Assembly (NCBI GenBank): GCA_007922225.1
Contig: ML679968.1
Location: 10,484,399 to 10,548,398, forward strand
Direction: 5' to 3'
DNA: 64,000 nt
From: Emydura subglobosa
Taxonomy: Eukaryota > Chordata > Testudines > Chelidae
The notes below the pieces were generated by a model. The model was not told the origin of the DNA and searched no databases. It was given only the letters and a program-made list of their open reading frames with translations. Shown here in pieces: positions 47,898 to 59,260 of the stretch; position 1 is the first letter of the stretch; each line of letters starts with the position of its first letter. Position numbers and translations under genes: made by a program.

Positions 47898-50800
47898 AGT
47901 GTAGACAAGGCAGTTGTAGGTTTAGCACATTAAACTTGCATTGTCTACACTAGATTCAGTTAATACATATTAAAAATATGTCATGAAGACCAGGCCTAGA
48001 TGCTTTACTTCTACCCATCTGTATTACTTTATGCTTATCTAAGTTGAACTTGTGCTTATTCTTTCCCATCTAGTCATTGAGAGAGAACAGCAAAAGTAGT
48101 TTCCAGGTTGGGCAAAAAGGTGAATATTTATCCAACTGATTTAAACTTTATTTAACAGAATTAAATTTGTCAGCTCTTTTTCTATCAACTGTATGAAGGG
48201 AAGATATAAATGTTCTATGTCAGAGAAAATCAAAACTGACAGAGATAAAGTAAAATGCTAATCACCTCCAAACATCTTTGATTTCATAACATACATTTTT
48301 AGTTTGTCCTAAGAATGGCAGCAGAAAGTTTCATTTCCTGTAAATATAGCAGCAAAACTCACTTGGAATTAATTATTTTGTCTGCAGACACAAAATCCAT
48401 CAGTTAAGCATGCAGTATTTAATCCATATGGGTGCCTTCACCTCATAAATCAACACCTAAATCTGGCTGTTTTGTTGTAGAGAACCATCAGAAACAATTT
48501 GAAACAACATGCCCATTTCACCTCAGCCTGTCTTCTTTAACTCAGGAACATACCTTGTTAATATACTACTTTAATAATATCATCACTGGTGAGAGCACAT
48601 AAATTCATTTACAATGTCTTGAGTGTACCACATTTTATGTAACAATAACTAAAAGGTTACAAGGATTTGTTTGTGTAACAGCAAACTGACAGTTTTTCCA
48701 TTTAGACACAAGTTCTTGGCTTCCTGCTGTAAAACTGTTTCTTCTACAAAGAAACTGAGGGATACAAATTATGATCAGATCTTCTGTTTAGATGTACCTG
48801 GACTGACTGCTTGTGGATTTAACCTTCCTTCTCAGCTCTGTGCAACGTGTCACATTGCATTTATAATTAATACATCAGATCTGTGGTTATCACTAGTGAT
48901 TTGCAAAATTCAAAAGGATTGGAGGTTAAGGTCAAATAAACACTTAAAGGTTTGGATGCTTATCTGAACCTGTGACATCCAACAAAATTGGGCCAGAAAT
49001 TTCAGTAAAACAGCCTCTATTTTTCTGGTACTTCACTTGCTGCCAAAATCAGAAAGTTACCCAAACTTTTTAAAGGACCCTATCTTGTTCCCTTAAAAAA
49101 AAAGAACATGAGAGTTTTCTCACTGACTACAATGACAGCAGGATTAGGCCTTTGTCCTCAGACAAAAAGGTGTCATTTTTGTTTGCTTGTTTTTTTGATT
49201 CTGGCACTTAAGTAATATATTTGATCATTCCAGTCATATACACTGCAAAAATGTTCAATAATTCTTTGCAAAATTTCTTTTGATTTTAACCTTTGTGCCA
49301 AGCGCTCCCTTAAAAAAATATTTTTGTGTCAACTAATGCAAAGCACACTACCTACGATCCTCCTATAGCTCTTGGTGTGTCATTCCTTCACTTTTCACTC
49401 TCAGATTGAGGCTTCACTGAAGAGTTACATGGACAATGTGATGGCAGCAAATTTTCAGATCTTGATCCCTCCAGCTGTGGGGCTTGCACTCTGTGATGAG
49501 AGCAGTTATTCGCAGAAGGAAGGAAACTGGATTTGTTGTTATTCTAGCTGACAATTCACATACTATTGTTGAGAAGAAGCAAGCATCAGCCAGGTAGCAA
49601 TCTGTTTCTCCTAGAAGGCACAGCTCTCAACTCTCTCAATACTGAACCAAATTTATCTTGTTGTGTGTAAATCTCCTGTTATCTTACTTCTATTATTTAC
49701 ATCGGAATTGTTTCAGCATTAAATTCTGTCATATGATTGGGTTTCTTCTGTTGTTCTGAAGCATGCCAGCAGGCATTACATTCTGGGAGAAATACTTCAG
49801 ACAGAGGAATGCTAATAACAAAAAAGCAAACATACATCTTCTTTACATATTTACATTTAATATTTGTAAGGTATGTATTATAAACAAAATATGGAACCTA
49901 CAAGCATTGCTCACAATCATATAATCACTTAAATGCAATGGGACAGATTCTCTGTTGATCTAAAATGGCTCAGTACCTTGAACATAGTCAGCTGCCAATA
50001 TTTACCTGCAGAGAATTTGGAGAATTAAAAGACATTTTTGGAGGGTAATGAAGAATACATTCCCTAGTTGATCTACAGGAGAAATTCAAGTAGACAGAAT
50101 GGAATTACAAAAATGAGGAAAGTGGAGAGAATGTGATTATTCAAAAAGTCATCAAGCAATTTCTCCAATTTATAATTCATGTCAAACCAACCTCAGAAGT
50201 TATGGAGTCCTGGTGTGGGTTGGATAAGCACCCTAAAATTATTATACTTATAGGAAGTATATTTGAGCTAACTGAACTTCTTGTATCTATAAAGCAGGGT
50301 TGGAAATCTCATGAGAAAAAGATGACATTTGAGCTAATTTTGTCCAACTCCTAGAGCTCATTGGAGCTCTCACCCGTGGAACGGGAGAACCAGGTTATCT
50401 ACCACTGTGTCATGTTTAACTTGGCTATTTCAATAATACTTAATTTAATCATATGATTCTTAAATCAGACATTACTTATGCATAGTATAGCTTCTTCTAA
50501 TTTGTCTTTTAGATGTAAAATGTTTCAGAACAGATTTTTCTTTTAGATCTCGTTAATAAATGTTTTAAAATAAAAGTAAAATACCTCTAACAGAATTTGA
50601 GTGAAGTATCTTTATGTTACATAATTAAGTATTCAACTCCCTTCAAAAAGCACATGCTGTACAGAGCTAATTTTGTTCCACTATTTTAATAAGATTGCTT
50701 TGGACCTAAAGGAGTTGGAACAACTTGTTCATTAGCTCACTTGGACATACAAATGTCATTCATATGAGAGGTGCCTGTTTTGCTTAAATTTCATTATGCA

Positions 50801-51600
50801 GCTTTCTCTAACAATATGTATTCAAGCCCATTGTTTGAATGTCATTGCAAAATATATGATTTTGCTTTCAAGACAGAAAAAATATCCTACCCAATCAACT
50901 CCAACTGGCCCTTACTCACTCCCTAAAATCTTCCTCGAAACTCTGATCTTAGAAAAGTAAGCCAAGCAAATTTTGCTCTCAGTTATACCCGCATAACTCC
51001 ACGGTACCTTACCTGCAATTACTCTGGATTTGTATCAGTGTAATTATGGAAGCAGAATTTTCATTAAGGGCTTGATCCTGTAAATTGTTGAGCACTTCAG
51101 ACTGATCCAGCAAAATGCTTAAGCAAGTGCTTAACTTTAAGTATATGCATAGTCCCATTGAGTTCAACAATACTACTCCTGTGCTTAAATTTAAGCATTT
51201 GCTTAAGTGTTTTGTTGGATTGAGTTAAAGCAGTGGTTCTCATCCTATTTACCACTGTGAGTAGCATGTATATCCAATACTACCTGTATGGCCCTGAGAA
51301 TGTCACATGGGCAGCAGCTGTGAGCTGTAAAGCAGCTCACAGGCCTCAGGTTGAAAACCAATGAGCTACAGTGTTTAATACCCTTGCCAGATTGAACCCT
51401 AAACAATCCAGTATGTTAGGATCTTGTCAGCATTAGGGTATTCCCTCATGTTAAGCAATATTTTCAAGCCTTTGCTCTTTGAAAGTGCCAGATGGTGGAA
51501 ACATTTCAAGCAATACACCCTGATTTAGAGGAATATCCATTATATCTATACATTGACTCATGTCCTGACAAAAAGAAATTATTCCTTTCCAGGGTTTCAA
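47898..51600. other. AT-rich DNA, no gene seen
   Basis: Nothing recognised except an ancient repeat at 51,065-51,240 with recurring 'tgcttaagcaagtgcttaa' and 'ttaagcatttgcttaagtg' words. Confidence 0.45.
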
Positions 51601-51631
51601 TATCTATCTATCTACCTATCTATCTATCTAA
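51601..51631. repeat. (TATC)n microsatellite
   Basis: Seven or eight TATC units with one ACC interruption. Confidence 0.95.
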
Positions 51632-51730
51632 TCTGTGGAATAAACTATGCAAGAGAAGATTTTGTTCCTGTATGATATCCAATGCCCTTATTGAAAGGTA
51701 AACCCTAAAGAAAAATGCTAGGGCAAAGAT

Positions 51731-51952
51731 AATTTCTGAATTTCAGTCATTGGGTTCTGTAAGTGTGCGAAAGCTATTCAACAAAGATATGTATACCATT
51801 GTGGTGAATATAATAAAATCATTGATAAAATATTCATTGTATTCCAACAGCTTCACTTATATTATTCCACAAAACATGCAATTTTCCTTTATGAAATAAT
51901 TCTCTCACACAACAAAATATAGAGGAAATGTTTTTAATGTCTACAATTCCTC
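51731..51952 (+). repeat. 222-bp perfect inverted repeat, arm 1
   Basis: Every base of this arm is matched in reverse complement at 59,039-59,260; I compared all 222 positions in blocks of ten and found no mismatch or gap. Identity stops abruptly at both ends (t before 51,731 against a; a at 51,953 against t). The sequence is AT-rich, single copy otherwise, has no coding frame of note and no transposon-like ends. Confidence 0.97.
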
Positions 51953-52117
51953 AAAGAGAATTTTAGCAAAGACATATAAAACTGTGATTTTCTTTTTAAT
52001 ACATATGGTGTGCAAACTGCTCTGCAATATGGAAATAAACACCTACAGGCTCTTGCTAATCTTGCAAAGAAACATGGGGAAAATTTACTTTCAGAATGTA
52101 CCTCAGACAAATTTATG
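51953..52117. other. Unique DNA inside the inverted repeat
   Basis: Nothing recognised. Confidence 0.4.
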
Positions 52118-52237
52118 GCGTTGACTGGAGAGCACTTCCGGGATCGATTGAGCAGGTCTCCACTGCCTACTTAATCGATCCCGCAGCAACGATCCGGCAG
52201 CGCTGACATAGCCGCAGTAGCATAGATATACCCTAAT
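52118..52237. mobile_element. GC-rich inverted-repeat element, copy 4 (partial)
   Basis: 'gagagcacttccgggatcga' and 'atcgatcccgcagcaacg', ending 'gcatagatataccctaa'. It corresponds to one half of the copy at 32,641-32,869. Confidence 0.7.
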
Positions 52238-55200
52238 AGAAATGCTTGGAAAAAAATATAAGGATATCTGATCACACATAAAACTATTCCATACTTTTGC
52301 CGTCTAGTGTATATTAGTGCCTGATACTCATAGGTTATATTCTCACTTATTTGTCTATTTAGTCACTCTAATAATTGATGCCTCGTGTGAACTTTAGAGG
52401 TTCAGGTTTTTTGTTTGTTTGTTTGTTTTTGTTCTGTTTTTCCAGATTTTGCAAATAATGAACATTTAATTTTGTTACGTATATGCTATTTCCATATTAT
52501 GCATATTTTTAAAAATATGTTTTATTTCATTATGTGTTTATATTTTATATAATAATGATAAAAATAAAGTAAAAATGCATTTTTTTTTGTTTTGATTTGT
52601 AACCAAGATCAAAAATTGATCATAAAACAAAATGGGTTATCATAAAATACCAAAAAGAGTGTTTGCAACTTTCTAGAAGCTGATTTGACCTATGTTAAAA
52701 TTTTGTTTGGCTTTGCCTTAATCCTTAAATGGCACTTCATATGATGCCCTGCGCTCTCTATGGCGGTTGATTGCTAGCAATCTGAAGAAGACCGTGTAAA
52801 CTGTCTACATCATAGTTCATCAGGATTTATTGAAAATAGTATTACTTTTGGGCACATGATGAATTCAGGATTGGGCCCAATGTGGGAAAGAATTACAATT
52901 GTTTTACCTTAAATTCTCTTCAGTCCTGAGATCTTTCCAGGCACCAGTTACTATTGTGCTTTTTAAAAATCTTTATTTCACAATAATTTGAATAAAATAC
53001 AATTACTGTATTATATATTTATATATTTTCACTTCACTCCCCACTATACATTTCGATTTAATGAATTTTGGGATCTTTTTTAAACCATTATTTAACTATT
53101 TTTTTTAAAAAAGTTTGCCCAGGACTACATGGAAATGTCTCCAGAGACCTTATCTTTATTTATTACCTATGCCGAGTTAATGTGGCCATAAGTATTTTTA
53201 TGTGTAATATAGAACTTTAAGTGGGACATAACACCCACATGCTACATCCCTTTATGTTATATATGAATAAAACAGAGAAATTCATTTTTTGGTAACTATA
53301 AAAAATAAAAATCTTCTCATTCTCAGCCACCAAATTATTTGAATGACTTAGTAAATGGTAAACTTTATTCTACTTTTATTATTATTTCAGGTACCTTTCA
53401 AGAATAATATTTTTTTCAATGATTGTCTCTAAAGTCCTTTAAGTTCAAGGTTAAGTAAAAGACACCAGAAAGTTTAAAAATAATAGGTGATTCTATCTTC
53501 AGTTGATGCACAGGTTTTACAGAAATGTTGCCAATGCATCGGTTATTGTATTACATAGATTTTTTCCTCTCCTTTAATGGTGCACTTTTCAGAACTGTAA
53601 TAAATTATTACTAATTGAAACTCAGGAGACTTAGAAGATAACATTCATTAAAAGGAAAAAAACAACAAAAAAACCCTCTCTACTAGAGAAGGTTTCCTTC
53701 CCATTAAAATAAACCACCTACTGTTTTTAAGTTATAGCTCCTCAAAGCCACTACAGTGTGTGCTGTTTGGTCAGACAAATTAAACTGACTGTAAGTTGCC
53801 ATAGAAACAACATCAGTGCAAGTCTGTGAAATTGTTAAAAGAAAGCAATGGTTACAAAATAAGCAGTGCTTGAATCACAAAAGCAGATGAAATGGCTAAG
53901 AGTCCCTTAACTTCTCCAGAAAAGATAAATATTTAAGGATTAGTCAGTGAGCTACTCACCAGAGATTCATACTGTGGCAAACAGGTCCCTTCAGACTGCC
54001 TTAAAAGGATTCCAAGAACAGGCCTAAAATTATTTGTAAAACACAAAAGTCTAAACTAAAAAGACAGAAATGCCTTCCAAGGTATTGACTGTGTGTGGTG
54101 GGGAGCAGTTACTCAACAAGGGAAGAGAAAGCTTACAGTTGTGTAGGTCATGATTGAAAATTGAGAATGGGGCTTATGCAGAGAGAATGGGAGCAGTTAG
54201 AGATGAAATTGAACAGGAAAATAGAAATAAATATAGTCATAGGAAGCAATTGGAGAAGAAAGTGAAGGAAGGAAACTGTCTAAATATTTAATACCTATTC
54301 TGTTCCTGAGGAGACTAGGGAGGAAGGGCAGAGACAACCCTCTTCCCCATACTTTTATGTCATAAAAGCACTAAAAGAGGAGCCAGCTGTAATCAAAATT
54401 AATGCAGATGAGCAGATGTCTATTAAAAACAAAAACAAGCTAGAGAATTTCTTCCACTGTCAGTCTCCAGCCGTTTCCCTCAAAAGGAAATATTTGCTGG
54501 TATTCTATTTCATGCATAGTTGAGTTATTCTGGCTGTTCAATAAATAGAAGTTGAGGTTATTCTTCACTTCTGCAAAGGTAATTCCCTTCTGAAGCAGGA
54601 ATCTGCAAAGTATAGAAGTAGAGAGGGCTGTAGCCAGGATAATATTTTCAAATTGAGCTGTTAGACATAACCTTACTAGTTTTATTTAACTGAATGCATG
54701 GACAGTTAGATTTTGGGAGTAATGCTGTTAGCTGTAGTACAGTTTGTTTAAAGATAAATTCATTAAAATGTGTTCACTATCTGAAGCTGACTAAATCATT
54801 TCTTAGATGCAAAGCTGCTATCTACAGGATATACCCACACAAACAAATGTTATGTGCTTTCAGAAATATTACAGCTGTGCAAAGTAGTGTATATGCTAAA
54901 ATGTGTGCATTAAAGGTGACGGCCTGACATCCTCACTTGATCATTTTTGGCCTCAGTGTACCAGAATTTCCCGAGTCCACAGACAAAGCTGTTGTCCCTT
55001 TGGAGAAGACGAGATTACCCCTGGCCTCGTCAATGCAGGCTCTTGTCACTTTTTCAAATCCTCTGTCTAAAATTACATCCAAGTACCTCATCCTCTCTGA
55101 TAACCATCAGAATTTCTACTTAGAAAATAGGTCAGATCTGGGGGAAAGGTTTTACTTTATCTTTTGCCAATAAATTTCATATTCCAAAATATCTGAAACC

Positions 55201-56279
55201 TAATAAGAATTTTTAAATGAGCTGTGAATTTACGAGAGGTAGTTAGCCTTAAAAGAATGTTCTATGCCTAGCAAAATGCCTTTTCTTCTACTCCCCCATT
55301 GCTACTCCCAAAATTAACAAAACGTTTTCTGATTGCTTCTGTAATAATGTGATAATAATGGTGATAGCAAGCAGCCTGCTACCCGTGCCAAGTTCAAAGG
55401 ACCATGACATCATTCTGTTGTATAAAACTAATGTTGTCAGTCCTTATTCAAGCAAATTTATTGTCTTTTGTGAATTAAAGTTATAATAAATTAAATTGCC
55501 ACGTGACATCTGTTAATGTCAACTATATCTGTTGATGATAATGGTAGGGTTGGAAAAATCACCCATGCCCTCTCTGAAGTCTCTATATTGTCCTTTTGCA
55601 ACAGATGGGGAGATCACCAAACAAAAGTTCTTCTCCACGTATCAGAAAAAACAACACCCGATAAAATTAAAATCTTGAGATTTAACATCAATTGATATAT
55701 ATGTGTTTTTTATTAAAAATATATTAGCTACATTTACTCAACTGTAAAGAATGACAACTTTAAACAGCTAAAATTGTCTCACTGGGCAGGAAGGAAGATT
55801 AGAAGATCCACATAGTAGAGGAGATGGCAGCCCATTGAGGCTTCACCCCACTTTAGGTACACAGGGAGTCACAACAGAACTGAGTTCCACACCACCTCAC
55901 TGGAGTGTCTCGGTAGCCAAGAAAGCAAGAGCAAGATTTGCCCATCAATGTATGACAATGGTGCTAGTGCAAGAATGAAGATTCCCAGCATAATAAAAAT
56001 ACATTCATTGCTCATGAACTAGATTGACAATGATCTGGGATGCCTTGTTTTCTCATGATATCTTCATCATCAAGGGCAGTTATTACTTTAAGAAGAAAAA
56101 CAAATATGACCAGAGATGTCTTCAAGAAATTTTCTGGAATCTTTGGTAACTACCCTGGAACACTGTTTGCCATTCCAATACCTTCCAGAGGCTACATCTG
56201 CCCTATCTGGGGCTGAAGGCCACTGGGGCCCCAAGGTTTCGCCCAACTCTTATCAGCTATCTAGGATCATCAGAAGTTT
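52238..56279. other. AT-rich DNA, no gene seen
   Basis: Long AT-rich stretches, notably 52,480-53,480, with a (TTTG)n tract at 52,407-52,430. No gene, RNA gene or nameable repeat was found. A 69-codon frame at 56,116-56,325 runs into the next feature and is not supported as a gene. Confidence 0.45.
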
Positions 56280-56400
56280 GAGCTTCATGGAGGAATTGCT
56301 GGATGAGATTCTACAGCCTCTGTAATGCTGCAGGTCAGACTAGGTAATCATCTAGTCTCTTTTAGCATTTAAATCCATGATCTAAGATGCTATGTAAATC
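56280..56400 (+). mobile_element. CR1-like 3' end fragment
   Basis: 'ggatgagattctacagcct', 'aggtcagactaggtaatcat' and 'aatccatgatctaagatg' follow the order of a CR1-related 3' tail. Short and diverged. Confidence 0.55.
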
Positions 56401-56731
56401 TGTTTGTATTGCAAAGATATCCCTGATCAATTTAAATGCAGGATATCCCTCTATTTCTTTCATTTTCAGTAGACAGCTGAGAATTATTTAGGTATAAGAC
56501 TCATTATCTAAATGGGAATGAATAGCATTAAATATCAAAGGGAAAGTCAATGCTGAAGCTGCTTTTCCATTAACAGTATAAGACTGCAAGATTCCATTTG
56601 GAATCAGAAGTTCTAAGAATGGGAAGTATTGCTCAGCTAAATTCATGGGACAGAGGATCATTGTGGTTTTACAAAGACTAATTCTGGTTCCTCACAGGTA
56701 CCTGCTATGGAATTACTCAGGGCAATTATCT

Positions 56732-57019
56732 CTGGGTATGTCTATACTGACGGCGGCAAAGTCACTGCCGCCATATCTATCTTTCTGGATCCATTGAGCG
56801 GTCAGTGTAGACCCACTCAATCAATCAGGAAGTCAGCTGAGTAAAACGACCCCCTCAAGTAGTGTAGCGCTGCGTCAACGGGAACTGGCACAGTGCAGTG
56901 AAGACAGCGTGCAGAAGGGAAGCACAGCAGTCGACGGGAGTTATGCAAGCTACTCTGCGTAGCCTGCATAACTCCCGTCGACTGCCATCGAATCACCAGG
57001 TCAGTGTAGACCAGGGCTT
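56732..57019. mobile_element. GC-rich inverted-repeat element, copy 5
   Basis: The best preserved copy: begins 'ctgggtatgtctatactgac' and ends 'ggtcagtgtagaccagggc', an inverted pair. The interior holds a strong hairpin: 'gcagtcgacgggagttatgc' at 56,928 and its inverse 'gcataactcccgtcgactgc' at 56,966. Non-coding. Confidence 0.85.
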
Positions 57020-57154
57020 AGATTTAGATCCATGACTGTTATGTGACTCTCAGTGAATAGATTGCTTATGATCTCACTGAGTAGAAAACAAGAAATGAAT
57101 AATGTTAGTGGAAGGAATTGCTATTAATAATGTTTGACAGAGGAGATCTTGGTT

Positions 57155-57232
57155 TGTTATTTATTTTTTATATTATGGTAGCACTTTTGTCATGGGTCAG
57201 GGCTCCATTGTACTCAGTACTGAAAAAATACA
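57155..57232 (+). repeat. Ancient dispersed repeat fragment
   Basis: 'ttatattatggtagcac', 'tcatgggtcagggctccatt' and 'ctcagtactgaaaaaata' match the better copy at 62,825-62,975. Confidence 0.5.
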
Positions 57233-59038
57233 TAATGAAGAGATTGTCCTTGGCAGAAGAGGGTTAAAGGGTAGGTATACCAGCCAATGTTTGCTATTCT
57301 CTGTGTAAAGAGTAGGCCTCAGGTTGAAGGATCACAGTTCTGTGGCTAATTTTTTAAAGGAACTAATAATAGTAGATAGAGAAGTAGTGGGGTAATCATT
57401 TTGGAAGGAGGGAAAAACAAACAGCAACAAATGAAATATAGAAATAGTAGGCAACAAACGCAGGAAAGACAAAAAGGCTTTCTTTTAGTTCATGTGCTTA
57501 GATGGTTTATCTAATTTGCTATGTATATAAAATTGGATGAAAAACCTTCATCCAGAAGACTTTGATTCTGCAAAGCTCCCAAGTCTGCTGAACACTATTA
57601 ACTATTTTATAGTCAAAGTGGTAGCAAAGGGGACGCACCACATAATTTCACCTTTAAAGATAGAACACAAGAGATATTTTAATTATACCAAGAATACATC
57701 CAAAATTTGATCTCTGTAAATCAGATTTTTCTGTCTCCTTTTTTCCCACCTCTTTATGTCCAACATACAATTTGGGAAGGGTAAAAACAAAATTGGTGTT
57801 TGCATTTTATTTTCATTGTGTATAATCTTACACACAGTAGAAAAAACATCAGAAGTAAATGAAATATATCAAAGTGGACAGGGAATCTATGATACCAGTA
57901 AGATAACTCAGGTCTCAAGCAGATAAAATTATCAGGGAAAAATTGAAATGAACTCTGGGAGGAGATATAAACCATTCAAACTTGATGTGGGTCGTGGGGG
58001 GTGGAATAGATGTAAAAGAGGATACAATTGAGAATGGAGTGGTGAATTAACATTCTGAAGAGAGTGTGACAGATTCCTCCTCCCTTCTCAAAATACAATG
58101 TACAAATAATAGGCACCCCTTTTTCAGGAGCAGAGTCTTAGATATCATAGCTCAGATCTTCATAGATATTTAGGCACCTAAAACTCCTAAGTACCTTTAA
58201 GGATCTTGGCCCATGTGATTAAGTAGAGATGTAGAGAAGGACCTCCTGCCAGGAAGTCTCTTATTTTATTATGTCCTTCCAACACAACACTCTCTGAAAT
58301 TTGGAGGAATAAAAGCTCTGCTAGTTTAATTTAAATCCACATTCCCTAGCCCAGTACCAATCTCTGTCTAAAAGGCATAGTTTCTTCAACCCACTGTACA
58401 ACCCTAAATCCCTCTGCATTAAAGCTAAACACATAGCTACTACATGAAACCAAGAGCCATCTATTTTTACCTTAGGGACTTTAATCTGGTCAATTCTTAT
58501 GTAATTCTTTTAATGGGCAAAGTATCTATTTAGATGCATAGCTTTTTTCCCAGTGTGTAGTATTATTACAACATAAATATATTTGAAGGCTGACAAAATA
58601 ATAGTTCAAGGGCAGGAACAAAGTTTAGGAGGCCAAAAACAAATGACTCAAGTTTTCAATGTGTAAAAATTCCATTCTTCACATGCATGGAATGATTTTC
58701 AGTTACATTGAATTCTTAAAACCTATTCTGTGTTGAATATTCGATGATAAATCATCTCATTTATGTGAAATAACTTAAATAATTCATACAATATAAGTTG
58801 GGATTTGACTAGAGAATATATCATACATTGACAGTGATGTTTCTTAACAAATAAAACCTTCTATCAGGCAGATTTTGATATCCTTATACTTACCCTGAGT
58901 AGCTCCTGACTCTGCATGCAGTCCCATTTATTTAAAAAAGTAAGATACTATCAATGTGACTAAAGGTATTAACACCTGGAATTACATATGTCTGGTCCAA
59001 TTCCCATTAAATGAATGGAGAGAACCAAACTGATTTCA
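57233..59038. other. Unique DNA, no gene seen
   Basis: No gene seen. A fragment at 58,150-58,210 with 'tatttaggcacctaaaactc' resembles the ancient repeats at 7,350 and 26,150. Confidence 0.45.
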
Positions 59039-59260
59039 GAGGAATTGTAGACATTAAAAACATTTCCTCTATATTTTGTTGTGTGAGAGAATTATTTCAT
59101 AAAGGAAAATTGCATGTTTTGTGGAATAATATAAGTGAAGCTGTTGGAATACAATGAATATTTTATCAATGATTTTATTATATTCACCACAATGGTATAC
59201 ATATCTTTGTTGAATAGCTTTCGCACACTTACAGAACCCAATGACTGAAATTCAGAAATT
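59039..59260 (-). repeat. 222-bp perfect inverted repeat, arm 2
   Basis: Exact reverse complement of 51,731-51,952, separated from it by 7,086 bp. Arms of equal length without indels imply a very recent origin, in contrast to all other repeats in the window. Confidence 0.97.

Noticed and set aside
56116..56325. 69-codon plus-strand open frame as a small gene
   Set aside because: Its end runs into a CR1-like 3' fragment and nothing in the translation is recognisable.
51731..59260. Inverted repeat as the terminal repeats of a 7.5-kb DNA transposon
   Set aside because: No transposase-like coding region lies between the arms, the interior is ordinary AT-rich DNA with its own old repeats, and no target duplication was seen outside the arms.
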